From UBA5734 sp964528645 (GTDB lineage Bacteria; Bacillota; Clostridia; Saccharofermentanales; UBA5734): 58,469 nucleotides of DNA. The translations under genes were made by a program, and so were the position numbers. Location of the stretch: assembly GCA_964528645.1 (NCBI GenBank), contig CAZGSR010000013.1, forward strand, positions 1 to 58,469, given 5' to 3'. The notes beneath the pieces are model-generated. The model did not search any database. It worked only from the letters and a program-made list of their open reading frames with translations, and was not told where the DNA came from. Shown piece after piece: positions 24,642-31,380 of this stretch. The number at the start of each line of letters is the position of its first letter. Positions within the stretch are counted from its first letter, which is position 1.

Positions 24642-25076
24642 TCAGGGCAGTGTGGCCAGATCTTCGGGACAGGTGGCCGCGAGCATGACTGCAACCTGGT
24701 CAGAATCAGAGACGGCTTCGACCATGGCCTGGAGATTTTTCAGGTGGTCGTCGTTATTGATTGAAGCCAGAACGAAAAAGAGGCGGGCGTCTTGTTCCGG
24801 GTCCTCGCTGAAATGGACTGGCCGGGCTGTGCGCATGAAACTGATCGCTGTTTCGTTGACACCGAGACCTTGCTGAGCATGGGGAATGCAGATATCCGGT
24901 GCAATGACAATGTATGGGCCATACTCAGTCACATTACGGATGATGGCTGCAACATACTCAGGGGTGATCGCACCCTGGCTGAGCAGCGGCTGGCATGAAG
25001 CCTCGACAGCTTCCTGCCAAGTGTCAAATCCATCATGAAAACAGAAACGGTTCTTTTCGATCAATTCTTTGAACAT
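24642..25076 (-). CDS. ulaC: PTS EIIA component UlaC
   Basis: The 144-residue mannitol/fructose-type IIA domain has its phospho-His in DICIPHAQQG. It receives phosphate from HPr and passes it to UlaB. It is the first gene of the operon, with AAGGAG 6 nt upstream, and it faces two DeoR regulators across an AT-rich region. The gene order ulaC-A-B differs from the E. coli order A-B-C. Confidence 0.92.
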   Translation of the reverse strand: MFKELIEKNRFCFHDGFDTWQEAVEASCQPLLSQGAITPEYVAAIIRNVTEYGPYIVIAPDICIPHAQQGLGVNETAISFMRTARPVHFSEDPEQDARLFFVLASINNDDHLKNLQAMVEAVSDSDQVAVMLAATCPEDLATLP

Positions 25077-25413
25077 GGTTGACTCCTTGGAATTTAAATG
25101 AGCGACAGTCCGGGGATCAGATTCATTATACGATCAATTCGATCAAATCATCAGGTTTTACGTTTCTTATATGTCTTATTCTACACTTCAAACTGACAAT
25201 ATCAACAAGTTTTGCCTGAAATTTTGCAAATTTTACGCATTGTTGCAGAAGACTACTTCATATATGTCTTACATGCACATAAAATATTCATATATGTTCT
25301 TATACGATGGTTTTGATGCAATATTTTCATAATTTTAGGATTGATTTTCAAATTAACATGCAATAAAATGCTTTATAAGAACATTTGATCATCGATATCG
25401 TTCAGAGGCATGC
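25077..25413. promoter_or_regulatory. Divergent control region with four ATGT(T)CTTA boxes
   Basis: This AT-rich 337-nt spacer separates ulaC from the two DeoR genes. Related boxes occur at 25168-25178, 25261-25271 and 25291-25303 (TATATGTCTTA or TATATGTTCTTAT), and inverted at 25374-25384. They are the best candidates for operators of one or both DeoR proteins and flank likely promoters on both strands. Confidence 0.65.
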
Positions 25414-26244
25414 ATGAAAAACAGCAAAGCCATTGTCCAAAAACGTCAGCAAGCCATTCTCCAGATCCTGCAAGACAGAAACCATGTCTCAACCGAGGAT
25501 CTGGCTGGCGAACTGAGCGTTTCAAACCTGACCATCCGGCGCGATCTGCAGGAATTGTCAGGACAGGGATTTGTCCGGATTGTCCGTGGCGGCGCCAACC
25601 TGGTCAATGGCACATTGTATGACGACCCTTCTTCGGATTCAGAAGCTTTGTCTGAGTCCCACAAAAAGGCCATCGCGCAGCATGCGGCTTCCCTGATCAA
25701 CGATGGTGATACCATCCTGATCAATTCCAGCACCACAGCCATCCAGATCCTGCCATACATCACCGATAAGAAAGTCATTGTAGTCACCAACAACGGTCTG
25801 GCCTTGTCCATGGATCTCGCCCCAGGCATCGAGCTGATTTTTACTGGCGGCGAAGTCCGTGGCAACAAAAAATCCATGGTTGGCGAAATGGCCGTCAACA
25901 ATCTGTCCCGCATCCGAGCCAGTAAAGCCTTCATCGGTGTCAGCGGCATCAGTGCGCGAGGTGGCATTTTCACCAGTGTCCTGCAGGAGACGGCCATCAA
26001 TGAATTGATGATCCGGCGCTCAACCCAATGCATCATTCTGGCAGCCGGTTCCAAGATCGGCCAGCAGAACAACTTTCAGATCGGCTCGGCCAGAGATGCA
26101 TCCGTTCTCGTCACCGATGATTCGGCCGAGCCATCTGCGATTTACCAGCTGCAGGAGCTGGGTATCCAGGTCCATCAAGTGAGCGTTCAACCAGTAGAAG
26201 AGGCAGACGGCACAAATCGCAATGTTCGCGAGGCAAACAAATGA
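25414..26244 (+). CDS. DeoR-family sugar-responsive regulator (first of pair)
   Basis: The 276-residue protein has an N-terminal winged HTH (VSTEDLAGELSVSNLTIRRD) and a C-terminal DeoR sensor domain (INSSTTAIQILPYI, FTGGEVRGNKKSMVG). The sensor binds a phosphorylated sugar in the family. It is the likely UlaR-type repressor of the ula operon. AGAGG precedes the ATG. It is followed by a second, similar regulator whose start overlaps its stop by 4 bases. Confidence 0.9.
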   Translation: MKNSKAIVQKRQQAILQILQDRNHVSTEDLAGELSVSNLTIRRDLQELSGQGFVRIVRGGANLVNGTLYDDPSSDSEALSESHKKAIAQHAASLINDGDTILINSSTTAIQILPYITDKKVIVVTNNGLALSMDLAPGIELIFTGGEVRGNKKSMVGEMAVNNLSRIRASKAFIGVSGISARGGIFTSVLQETAINELMIRRSTQCIILAAGSKIGQQNNFQIGSARDASVLVTDDSAEPSAIYQLQELGIQVHQVSVQPVEEADGTNRNVREANK

Positions 26245-27032
26245 AAAGCAGCAAGAGTGTCATCCAGAAACGGCAAGATAAAATCATGAACCATCTGGCT
26301 CAGTACCAGTCGGCCGAAGTTGTAACCCTGGCCAAATGGCTTAAAACATCAGAAATTACGGTCCGGCGCGACCTCGACCAGATGGCTCGCAAAGGTCTGG
26401 TCGAACGGTTTTTCGGCGGCGTCCGCCTGCTCAGCCACGTGCCTGAGCAGAACGCACCTGAGCCGTTGTCCAGTGATCTCGACCTCGTCAAAGACGAAAT
26501 CGTCCGGGCTGCCGCGCAGATGATCGAGGACAAGGACGTGGTTTTTATCAACTCCAGCTCCACCGCCATGCGCATCGTGCCCTATTTAAAAGACAAGAGC
26601 GTGGTCATTGTGACCAACAACGCTAAACTGATCCAGTTGCCCCACGATCGCGCGGTCGAAGTCATCCTCACCGGCGGAGAAGTCTATGGCAACAAACAGT
26701 CGCTGATCGGAGAATTTGCCTTGAACACATTATCCAAGATCAAAGCGACCAAATGCGTCATCGGCGTATCTGGCATCAGTGTCAAAGGTGGCATCACCAC
26801 CGAGGTCCTGCCCGAGACAGCCATCAACCAGATGATGCTCAAGCGCTGCAACGGGAGTAAAATCGTCGTCACTGACGGGAGTAAAATCGGTCGCGAACGC
26901 AATTTTCTCAGCGGCAACCTCAGTGATATCACCCACCTGGTCACAGATGACTCAGCTGACCCGGACGAACTCGAACGGTTCCGGGCCAAAGGCTTGAAGA
27001 TTACCCTTGTCTCTGCCCACCCTTCCGCCTGA
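26241..27032 (+). CDS. DeoR-family regulator (second of pair)
   Basis: The 263-residue protein has the same layout as its neighbour: an HTH around AKWLKTSEITVRRDLDQM, then a sensor domain with INSSSTAMRIVPYL and LTGGEVYGNKQSLIG. Sequence similarity between the two is clear over their whole length, so they are paralogues. The ATGA overlap couples their translation and fixes their ratio. They may work as a heteromer or respond to two different sugar phosphates. Confidence 0.9.
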   Translation: MKSSKSVIQKRQDKIMNHLAQYQSAEVVTLAKWLKTSEITVRRDLDQMARKGLVERFFGGVRLLSHVPEQNAPEPLSSDLDLVKDEIVRAAAQMIEDKDVVFINSSSTAMRIVPYLKDKSVVIVTNNAKLIQLPHDRAVEVILTGGEVYGNKQSLIGEFALNTLSKIKATKCVIGVSGISVKGGITTEVLPETAINQMMLKRCNGSKIVVTDGSKIGRERNFLSGNLSDITHLVTDDSADPDELERFRAKGLKITLVSAHPSA

Positions 27033-27088
27033 AGAACAAACCGCCCTTGCTTTGCCAACCAGCAACCCAAATCAAACCCGGAGGTCCC

Positions 27089-28249
27089 ATGCAATTCGAA
27101 AAGAAATTCCTGACCGAACTCAACCGCTGCTACGCCACAGGCCAGATCGAATACAATGGCGAGCGCCTCGCCCTGCTCGCCACCGAAGGCGAGGGCGCCT
27201 GTTTCGCCTACGCCGCTCCTGATTATGACCAGCAACGCATCGTCTGGTCCGCACCGGGCGGTACCATGAGCTTTGTCCCCCTGTCCGGCACCAATGGCGA
27301 ATTTCTCTCCAACCAGAAATTTTTCCGTATGTTCCAGTGGGAAGAAGCCACCATTGTCTGGGTTCGTCCCCAGGCCGATGGCACCTTTGCCGTCAAGGAG
27401 CTCTTTACCCTGCCCTACATCCACCGTTTTGATGTATTGACGGCAGCCGATGGCCGCCAGTATTTCATCGGCTGCACCTTGGCCACCAAGAAAGAGACCA
27501 AGGAGGACTGGTCCTCCCCCGGCAAGATCTATGTCGCCGAGCTGCCTGCTGACCTGAACCAGCCTATCCATCTGACCGTGCTCAAAGACGGCCTGACCCA
27601 GAATCATGGCTACTCCCGCGTCACCTGGAATGGCCACGAAGCCTCGATGGTCGGTGCTCGCGAGGGCGCCTTCATCGTGACACCACCTGCCGCTGCCGGC
27701 CAGGACTGGACCATCGAGCAAATCATGGACTGGCCCGTCAGCGACCTCGCCGCGATCGACCTCGATGGCGACGGCGAGTTGGAAATTGCCACCATCGAAG
27801 CTTTCCATGGCCAGTACTACCGCATCTACAAACTCAAGGGTGGCCACTACGAACGCATCTATGAGCACCCGGAAGCCAGCGAATTCTACCACGTCGTCGT
27901 CTCCGCCACCCTGCGCGGACGCCCCGCCTTCATCGGCGGCTGCCGGCGCGGCAAGATGCAGCTCTTCTGCGTGACTGCGGCCGATAGTGCGGGCTGCGGT
28001 GCGGGCTGCGGTGCGCGCAACGGTGCAGGCGTTGGCGGGGCTGCGGAGGCCGAGGCCGAGATCAGTTCCGGAACTGGAATGGTCGGCCAAAGCGAGTCCC
28101 AGGCTGCTGTCCTGACTCTCGAGACGACCTTGATCGACGAAGGCGTCGGCCCCAGCAACGTCTCAGTGATCAACGAAGCTGACCGCGACGTCATCGTCTC
28201 CGCCAACCGCGAGAAAGGCGAAGCTGCCCTGTATTTTGTGACGGATTGA
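27089..28249 (+). CDS. FG-GAP/VCBS-like beta-propeller protein, cytosolic
   Basis: The 386-residue product starts at the ATG at 27089 (GGAGGT 3 nt before it). It lacks a signal peptide. Repeating strands such as SDLAAIDLDGDGELEIATIE carry the DxDGDGxxE calcium-type loop of FG-GAP propellers. Near the C-terminus a Gly/Ala/Cys/Glu-rich insert is encoded by 12-bp tandem repeats (27987-28010). It follows the two DeoR genes by 57 nt and probably shares their transcript. Function is unknown; it may be a sugar-binding or lactonase-like accessory. Confidence 0.6.
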   Translation: MQFEKKFLTELNRCYATGQIEYNGERLALLATEGEGACFAYAAPDYDQQRIVWSAPGGTMSFVPLSGTNGEFLSNQKFFRMFQWEEATIVWVRPQADGTFAVKELFTLPYIHRFDVLTAADGRQYFIGCTLATKKETKEDWSSPGKIYVAELPADLNQPIHLTVLKDGLTQNHGYSRVTWNGHEASMVGAREGAFIVTPPAAAGQDWTIEQIMDWPVSDLAAIDLDGDGELEIATIEAFHGQYYRIYKLKGGHYERIYEHPEASEFYHVVVSATLRGRPAFIGGCRRGKMQLFCVTAADSAGCGAGCGARNGAGVGGAAEAEAEISSGTGMVGQSESQAAVLTLETTLIDEGVGPSNVSVINEADRDVIVSANREKGEAALYFVTD

Positions 28250-28380
28250 TCGACTGATATCTGTGAACATAGCAGCCATATAGTAGACCTCCGCAGATGC
28301 GCAGTGGACGTGCGAGCGGTATCTGCGTCGTTTGTCGAATTTTCGCGAATTTTGTCGCACGATTAGGACTTCTCTCCAGA

Positions 28381-28417
28381 AGCGGATCTGATACACTGGT
28401 GTCAGGTCCGCTTTTTT
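28381..28417 (+). terminator. Terminator hairpin carrying a transposase-type motif
   Basis: A 14-bp stem (28381-28394 with 28399-28412, including G-U pairs) with an ACTG loop is followed by TTTTT. It ends the DeoR-propeller transcript. The right arm GTGTCAGGTCCGC shares the GTGTCAG core seen in the 42-bp repeats downstream. Confidence 0.8.
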
Positions 28418-28491
28418 GGTGCGTACGCACGACCTCATCTTGTCTGATTTGATTTGCGGAAAATCCAGCATCCAGACAAGGAGGATTCGCC

Positions 28492-29316
28492 ATGCCCAGA
28501 CCACTGCGCCAATTTCATCCCGGTGGCATCTACCACATCACCCACCGCGGCCACAACAAATTCCACATTTTTGAAGAAACGATCGACAAAGCCCATTTTC
28601 TCGACATCCTGCGCAAAGTGGTGCAAGAGACCGGGTGCCACGTCCTCTTCTATACAATCATGGACAACCACTACCACCTCCTGATCGAGATGCAGGAGAT
28701 GCCGCTGGACAAGGTAATGCGACGCCTGAACACACGGTATGCCATCTATTATACGAAAAAGCATAGACTCAGCGGGTCGGTTTTTGACAGTCATTACTCA
28801 GCAAGCGAAGTCAAAGACAAAAAGTATCTTGTATCTGTGATTCAATACATCGCGACAAATCCAATAAAACCAAGCCTCGTCCAAAAAATTAATGAGTATC
28901 GTTGGTGTGCGCATCTTGAGATTGTAGCACGCAAGCAAGAAAACATCCTGAGCAACCGACTTTTTGAATTACTGGGTGGAAATTATGAAAAGGGGAAATC
29001 ACATTATTTCAAATTGATTCAGGAAGCTCAGCAGAAAGTGGAGCAAAATACCGCCTTGGATATTAACCTTTCAAGTCAACGTATCAACGCACTTGAATCG
29101 CAACTTGTGTCATTTCTAGCCAGCCAGAATAACACGCCCACGCTAAAACAGATTCGCTCAGATGATCGAGATCAGGTCGTATCGGAGAGCAGACGGTCTT
29201 TTGCACGTATTGCATTTTCACAAGGCTATAAAGTAAGTGAAATTGCAAAAATCCTGAATGTATCCGAACGAAGTGTATATGGATGGTGCAAAATGATCGA
29301 TTCAACTGATGGTTAG
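28492..29316 (+). mobile_element. REP-associated tyrosine transposase (RAYT, Y1/HUH family)
   Basis: The 274-residue protein starts at the ATG at 28492 with AAGGAGG upstream. It has GGIYHITHRGHNKFHIF at the N-terminus, the HUH metal motif His60-Tyr-His62 (MDNHYHLL), and the likely catalytic Tyr119 in QYIATNPIK. A C-terminal HTH-like segment (ISxx-type, YKVSEIAKILNVSERSVYGW) may bind the hairpin DNA. RAYTs mobilise short palindromic repeats as single strands. Base composition changes from GC-rich to AT-rich at about 28740, hinting at a mosaic or foreign gene. A 42-bp repeat array begins 9 nt after its stop. Confidence 0.9.
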
Positions 29317-29324
29317 GGCTCAGT

Positions 29325-29650
29325 GGTCGGCCATCATCTGACACTCGTTCCGGAACCGGAGTCAATGTTCGGCCATCGTCTGACACTCGTTCCGGAACCG
29401 GAGTCAATGGTCGGCCATCGTCTGACACTCGTTCCGGAACCGGAGTCAATGGTNNNNNNNNNNNNNNNNNNNNNNNNNNNNNNNNNNNNNNNNNNNNNNN
29501 NNNNNNNNNNNNNNNNNNNNNNNNNNNNNNNNNNNNNNNNNNNNNNNNNNNNNCGGAGTCAATGGTCGGCCATCGTCTGACACTCGTTCCGGAACCGGAG
29601 TCAATGGTCGGCCATCGTCTGACACTCGTTCCGGAACCGGAGTCAATGGT
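29325..29650. repeat. 42-bp tandem repeat array next to the transposase
   Basis: At least five full 42-bp units are visible (29325-29366, 29367-29408, 29409-29450, 29564-29605, 29606-29647), differing by one or two bases. Each holds GTTCCGGAAC inside a longer imperfect palindrome from GACACTC to GGAGTC. Copy number is unknown because of the N gap. There are no unique spacers, so it is not CRISPR. It begins directly after the RAYT gene and is probably its substrate or product. Confidence 0.9.
29454..29553. other. 100-N assembly gap inside the repeat array
   Basis: Exactly 100 N, the standard scaffolding filler, interrupts the array; true length and content are unknown. Confidence 0.98.
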
Positions 29651-29733
29651 AAAATCGGGTTCACAGTAACCTTCAATGACTGAGAATCCCTGCAGCTGTA
29701 AGGTCTTCAGAGAAGGATCGCTAACAATTTCTC

Positions 29734-29767
29734 AAATCAGGTCAGACCCAAGGGTCTGACCTGATTT
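29734..29767. repeat. Perfect palindrome with GGGTCTGACC core
   Basis: AAATCAGGTCAGACCC (29734-29749) is followed by AA and its exact inverse (29752-29767). The TCTGAC core is shared with the 42-bp units. It looks like a REP hairpin. Confidence 0.8.
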
Positions 29768-29837
29768 CAGCAATTCGGCCAGCAAACCCAATGATAGCAA
29801 GCATTCCCGGGATATTCATCGATTTAACCATCTTACC

Positions 29838-29860
29838 CCGGTTCCGGAACAAGTGTCAGA
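29838..29860. repeat. Inverted partial copy of the 42-bp unit
   Basis: The 23 bases here are the reverse complement of the TCTGACACTCGTTCCGGAAC part of the array unit with one mismatch. With the array it brackets 29.65-29.84 kb in inverted orientation, as an element end would. Confidence 0.7.
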
Positions 29861-30015
29861 CCTACCGCTAGCCTACCGTCAGACCTACCGCGAGCCCGCT
29901 GCCCAGCCCACCAGCCGCCGCGGCCAGACCCACATCCCGGCCCAGCCCGCGCACGCCAGCTCCCAGCACCGCTCAACCGCTCCCGCATCCCAGCCCGCTC
30001 CCGCCTCCCCGTCTC
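29861..30015. other. C-rich low-complexity spacer with a G4 motif on the minus strand
   Basis: The plus strand is very rich in C with repeated CAGCCC and CCGC words, and no credible gene is seen. On the minus strand four GGG runs at 29929-29948 fit a G-quadruplex. This is the 3' side of the VIT1-like gene, so the G-rich strand would be in its transcript. Confidence 0.55.
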
Positions 30016-30870
30016 TCACACCTCGATCCCGAACACGGTTTTGACCAGGATGCCGATCAGGAAGGAAAATCCGGAGACGCCGAGGCTGATGAGAGCCATT
30101 TCGAGGAAGCGGCGCTTGAAGGGGGTGTCTTTGGCGACGGAGATGTAGTAGTTGAAAACGAAGATGATGAGCACGGCGGCAAACAAGCTGACTCCCAAGC
30201 TGGCGAAGGGATTGGCCAGGAGGAGGAAGGGCAAAATCAGAACGCTAACGGTCAGGACATAGGCCAGACCTGTGTATAAAGCGGATTTCAAGGCCCGGTC
30301 GCGGTCGCCGGTTTCCTGGATCGTCGAGAGGTATTCGCTCGAGGCCATGGACAGTGAGGCGCTGATCCCGGTGATCAAACCGGTAACGGCGATGAGCTGG
30401 GTATTCTGGAAGGCGAAGGTGAATCCGGCCAGGGCGCCAGTCAGCTCGACGAGTGCATCGTTCAGGCCGAGGACAACGGAACCAATGTAGTTGAGCTTTT
30501 CTTCATCGATCATCTCAATGAGGCGATCTTCGTGCGTTTCTTCATCCTGAACCAATTCGGCAACCTGGGGATGTGCAGCCAACAGAGTAGCATACACATC
30601 GACCGCGCTTTCTTCACCTTTTTCCAGCAATTTGATTCCGAAAGTCAGGCCAAACAGCCGGTTGATCACATAGAAAAAGGCGACTTTGAGACGGTCTGGG
30701 CGAACATCCTGTCCAGTCAGGCCCTTCAGGGTCTGGTAGTGTTTCAATTCTTCTGCACTGATCTGGCGCATCACGTCGCGGTTGTGCGGGTCACGGATGG
30801 TCTGGCTCAACATTCGGTAAATGACATGCGAGGTCATTTCATTTTTCTGTTCAATCAGCAAGGGGTCCAT
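30016..30870 (-). CDS. VIT1/CCC1 family transporter with ferritin-like N-domain
   Basis: The 284-residue product has an N-terminal di-iron rubrerythrin-like half. Candidate ligands are the Glu and His residues in ISAEELKHYQTL and DEETHEDRLIEMI. A C-terminal CCC1/VIT1 membrane half begins at about residue 135 (GLNDALVELTGALAGFTFAF, then ISASLSMASSEYLS). The family moves Fe2+ or Mn2+ across membranes. GGAGG lies 8 nt before the ATG. It is a monocistronic gene. Confidence 0.9.
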   Translation of the reverse strand: MDPLLIEQKNEMTSHVIYRMLSQTIRDPHNRDVMRQISAEELKHYQTLKGLTGQDVRPDRLKVAFFYVINRLFGLTFGIKLLEKGEESAVDVYATLLAAHPQVAELVQDEETHEDRLIEMIDEEKLNYIGSVVLGLNDALVELTGALAGFTFAFQNTQLIAVTGLITGISASLSMASSEYLSTIQETGDRDRALKSALYTGLAYVLTVSVLILPFLLLANPFASLGVSLFAAVLIIFVFNYYISVAKDTPFKRRFLEMALISLGVSGFSFLIGILVKTVFGIEV

Positions 30871-30929
30871 CGGTCATTCCTCCATGTCTGTTTTTCAACC
30901 AACAGCATACCCCGAGTGTGGGCAAATGT

Positions 30930-31304
30930 TCAATTCCGACACGCCCACTCGTAAGCCCTTAACAACCAGCCGCGCAGCACATCATCCAAATCAGAACCAG
31001 ACGCAATCAGGACATGGTGCGTCCAGCGTCCAGGCACGGGCTCGACACTGCTGACAATCCGTGGATGATCCACCCGCTGATTCAGATAGAAGCTCACGAC
31101 AAAATAGCAGTCTGGCCGGTTTTTCATGGGCAAGACGGGCGGCCAAGCCGAGGCGAAGGTGTGGCGGGCATAAAAAGAGACCTGGGTCTTCCGGTACAGC
31201 ACTCGGGTTCCCGGCAAACCCAGGATCCATTGTTCCAGCTCGTCATAGACGGGAATCAACGCAGTCTGATTGACAAACAACGACTCTGCCTCCGGCCGGC
31301 TCAT
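30930..31304 (-). CDS. DUF5655-like protein (124 aa)
   Basis: Starting at the ATG at 31304, the 124-residue product reads MSRPEAESLFVNQTALIPVY and has the FYARHTFASAWPP and DCYFVVSFYLNQRVDHPRI segments. These suit the DUF5655 group found at the end of nuclease-like or uncharacterised cytosolic proteins. Function is unknown. Its start region is the third copy of a 38-bp tandem repeat, so the gene is reached by a chain of ATGA overlaps from the serpin gene. Confidence 0.7.
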   Translation of the reverse strand: MSRPEAESLFVNQTALIPVYDELEQWILGLPGTRVLYRKTQVSFYARHTFASAWPPVLPMKNRPDCYFVVSFYLNQRVDHPRIVSSVEPVPGRWTHHVLIASGSDLDDVLRGWLLRAYEWACRN

Positions 31305-31380
31305 GCACGTCCTGCCTTGAAAAATGCCTCCGTCCGACTCATGCGCGTCCAACCTTGGAAAATTTACTCAGCCGGCTCAT
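31267..31380 (-). repeat. 38-bp tandem triplication of a translation start region
   Basis: Three 38-bp copies lie at 31380-31343, 31342-31305 and 31304-31267 (minus strand). Each begins ATGAG(C/T)CGG, and the first two end with an AAGG...GGACG(C/T)GC ribosome-site segment. Copies 1 and 2 each encode a 13-residue peptide, MSRLSKFSKVGRA and MSRTEAFFKAGRA. Each mini-ORF's TGA overlaps the next ATG (ATGA). The serpin stop overlaps copy 1's ATG in the same way, and copy 3 is the real start of the DUF5655 gene. Confidence 0.85.

Noticed and set aside
29325..29650. CRISPR array
   Set aside because: Units are contiguous 42-bp repeats without unique spacers, and no cas genes are near.
29323..29676. 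Repeat protein reading through the 42-bp array
   Set aside because: 42 bp is a multiple of 3, so frames stay open by arithmetic on both strands; no start with a ribosome site, and the gap interrupts it.
29853..30044. Pro/Ala/Ser-rich 63-codon ORF
   Set aside because: Low-complexity C-rich DNA with no ribosome site; overlaps the end of the VIT1-like gene.
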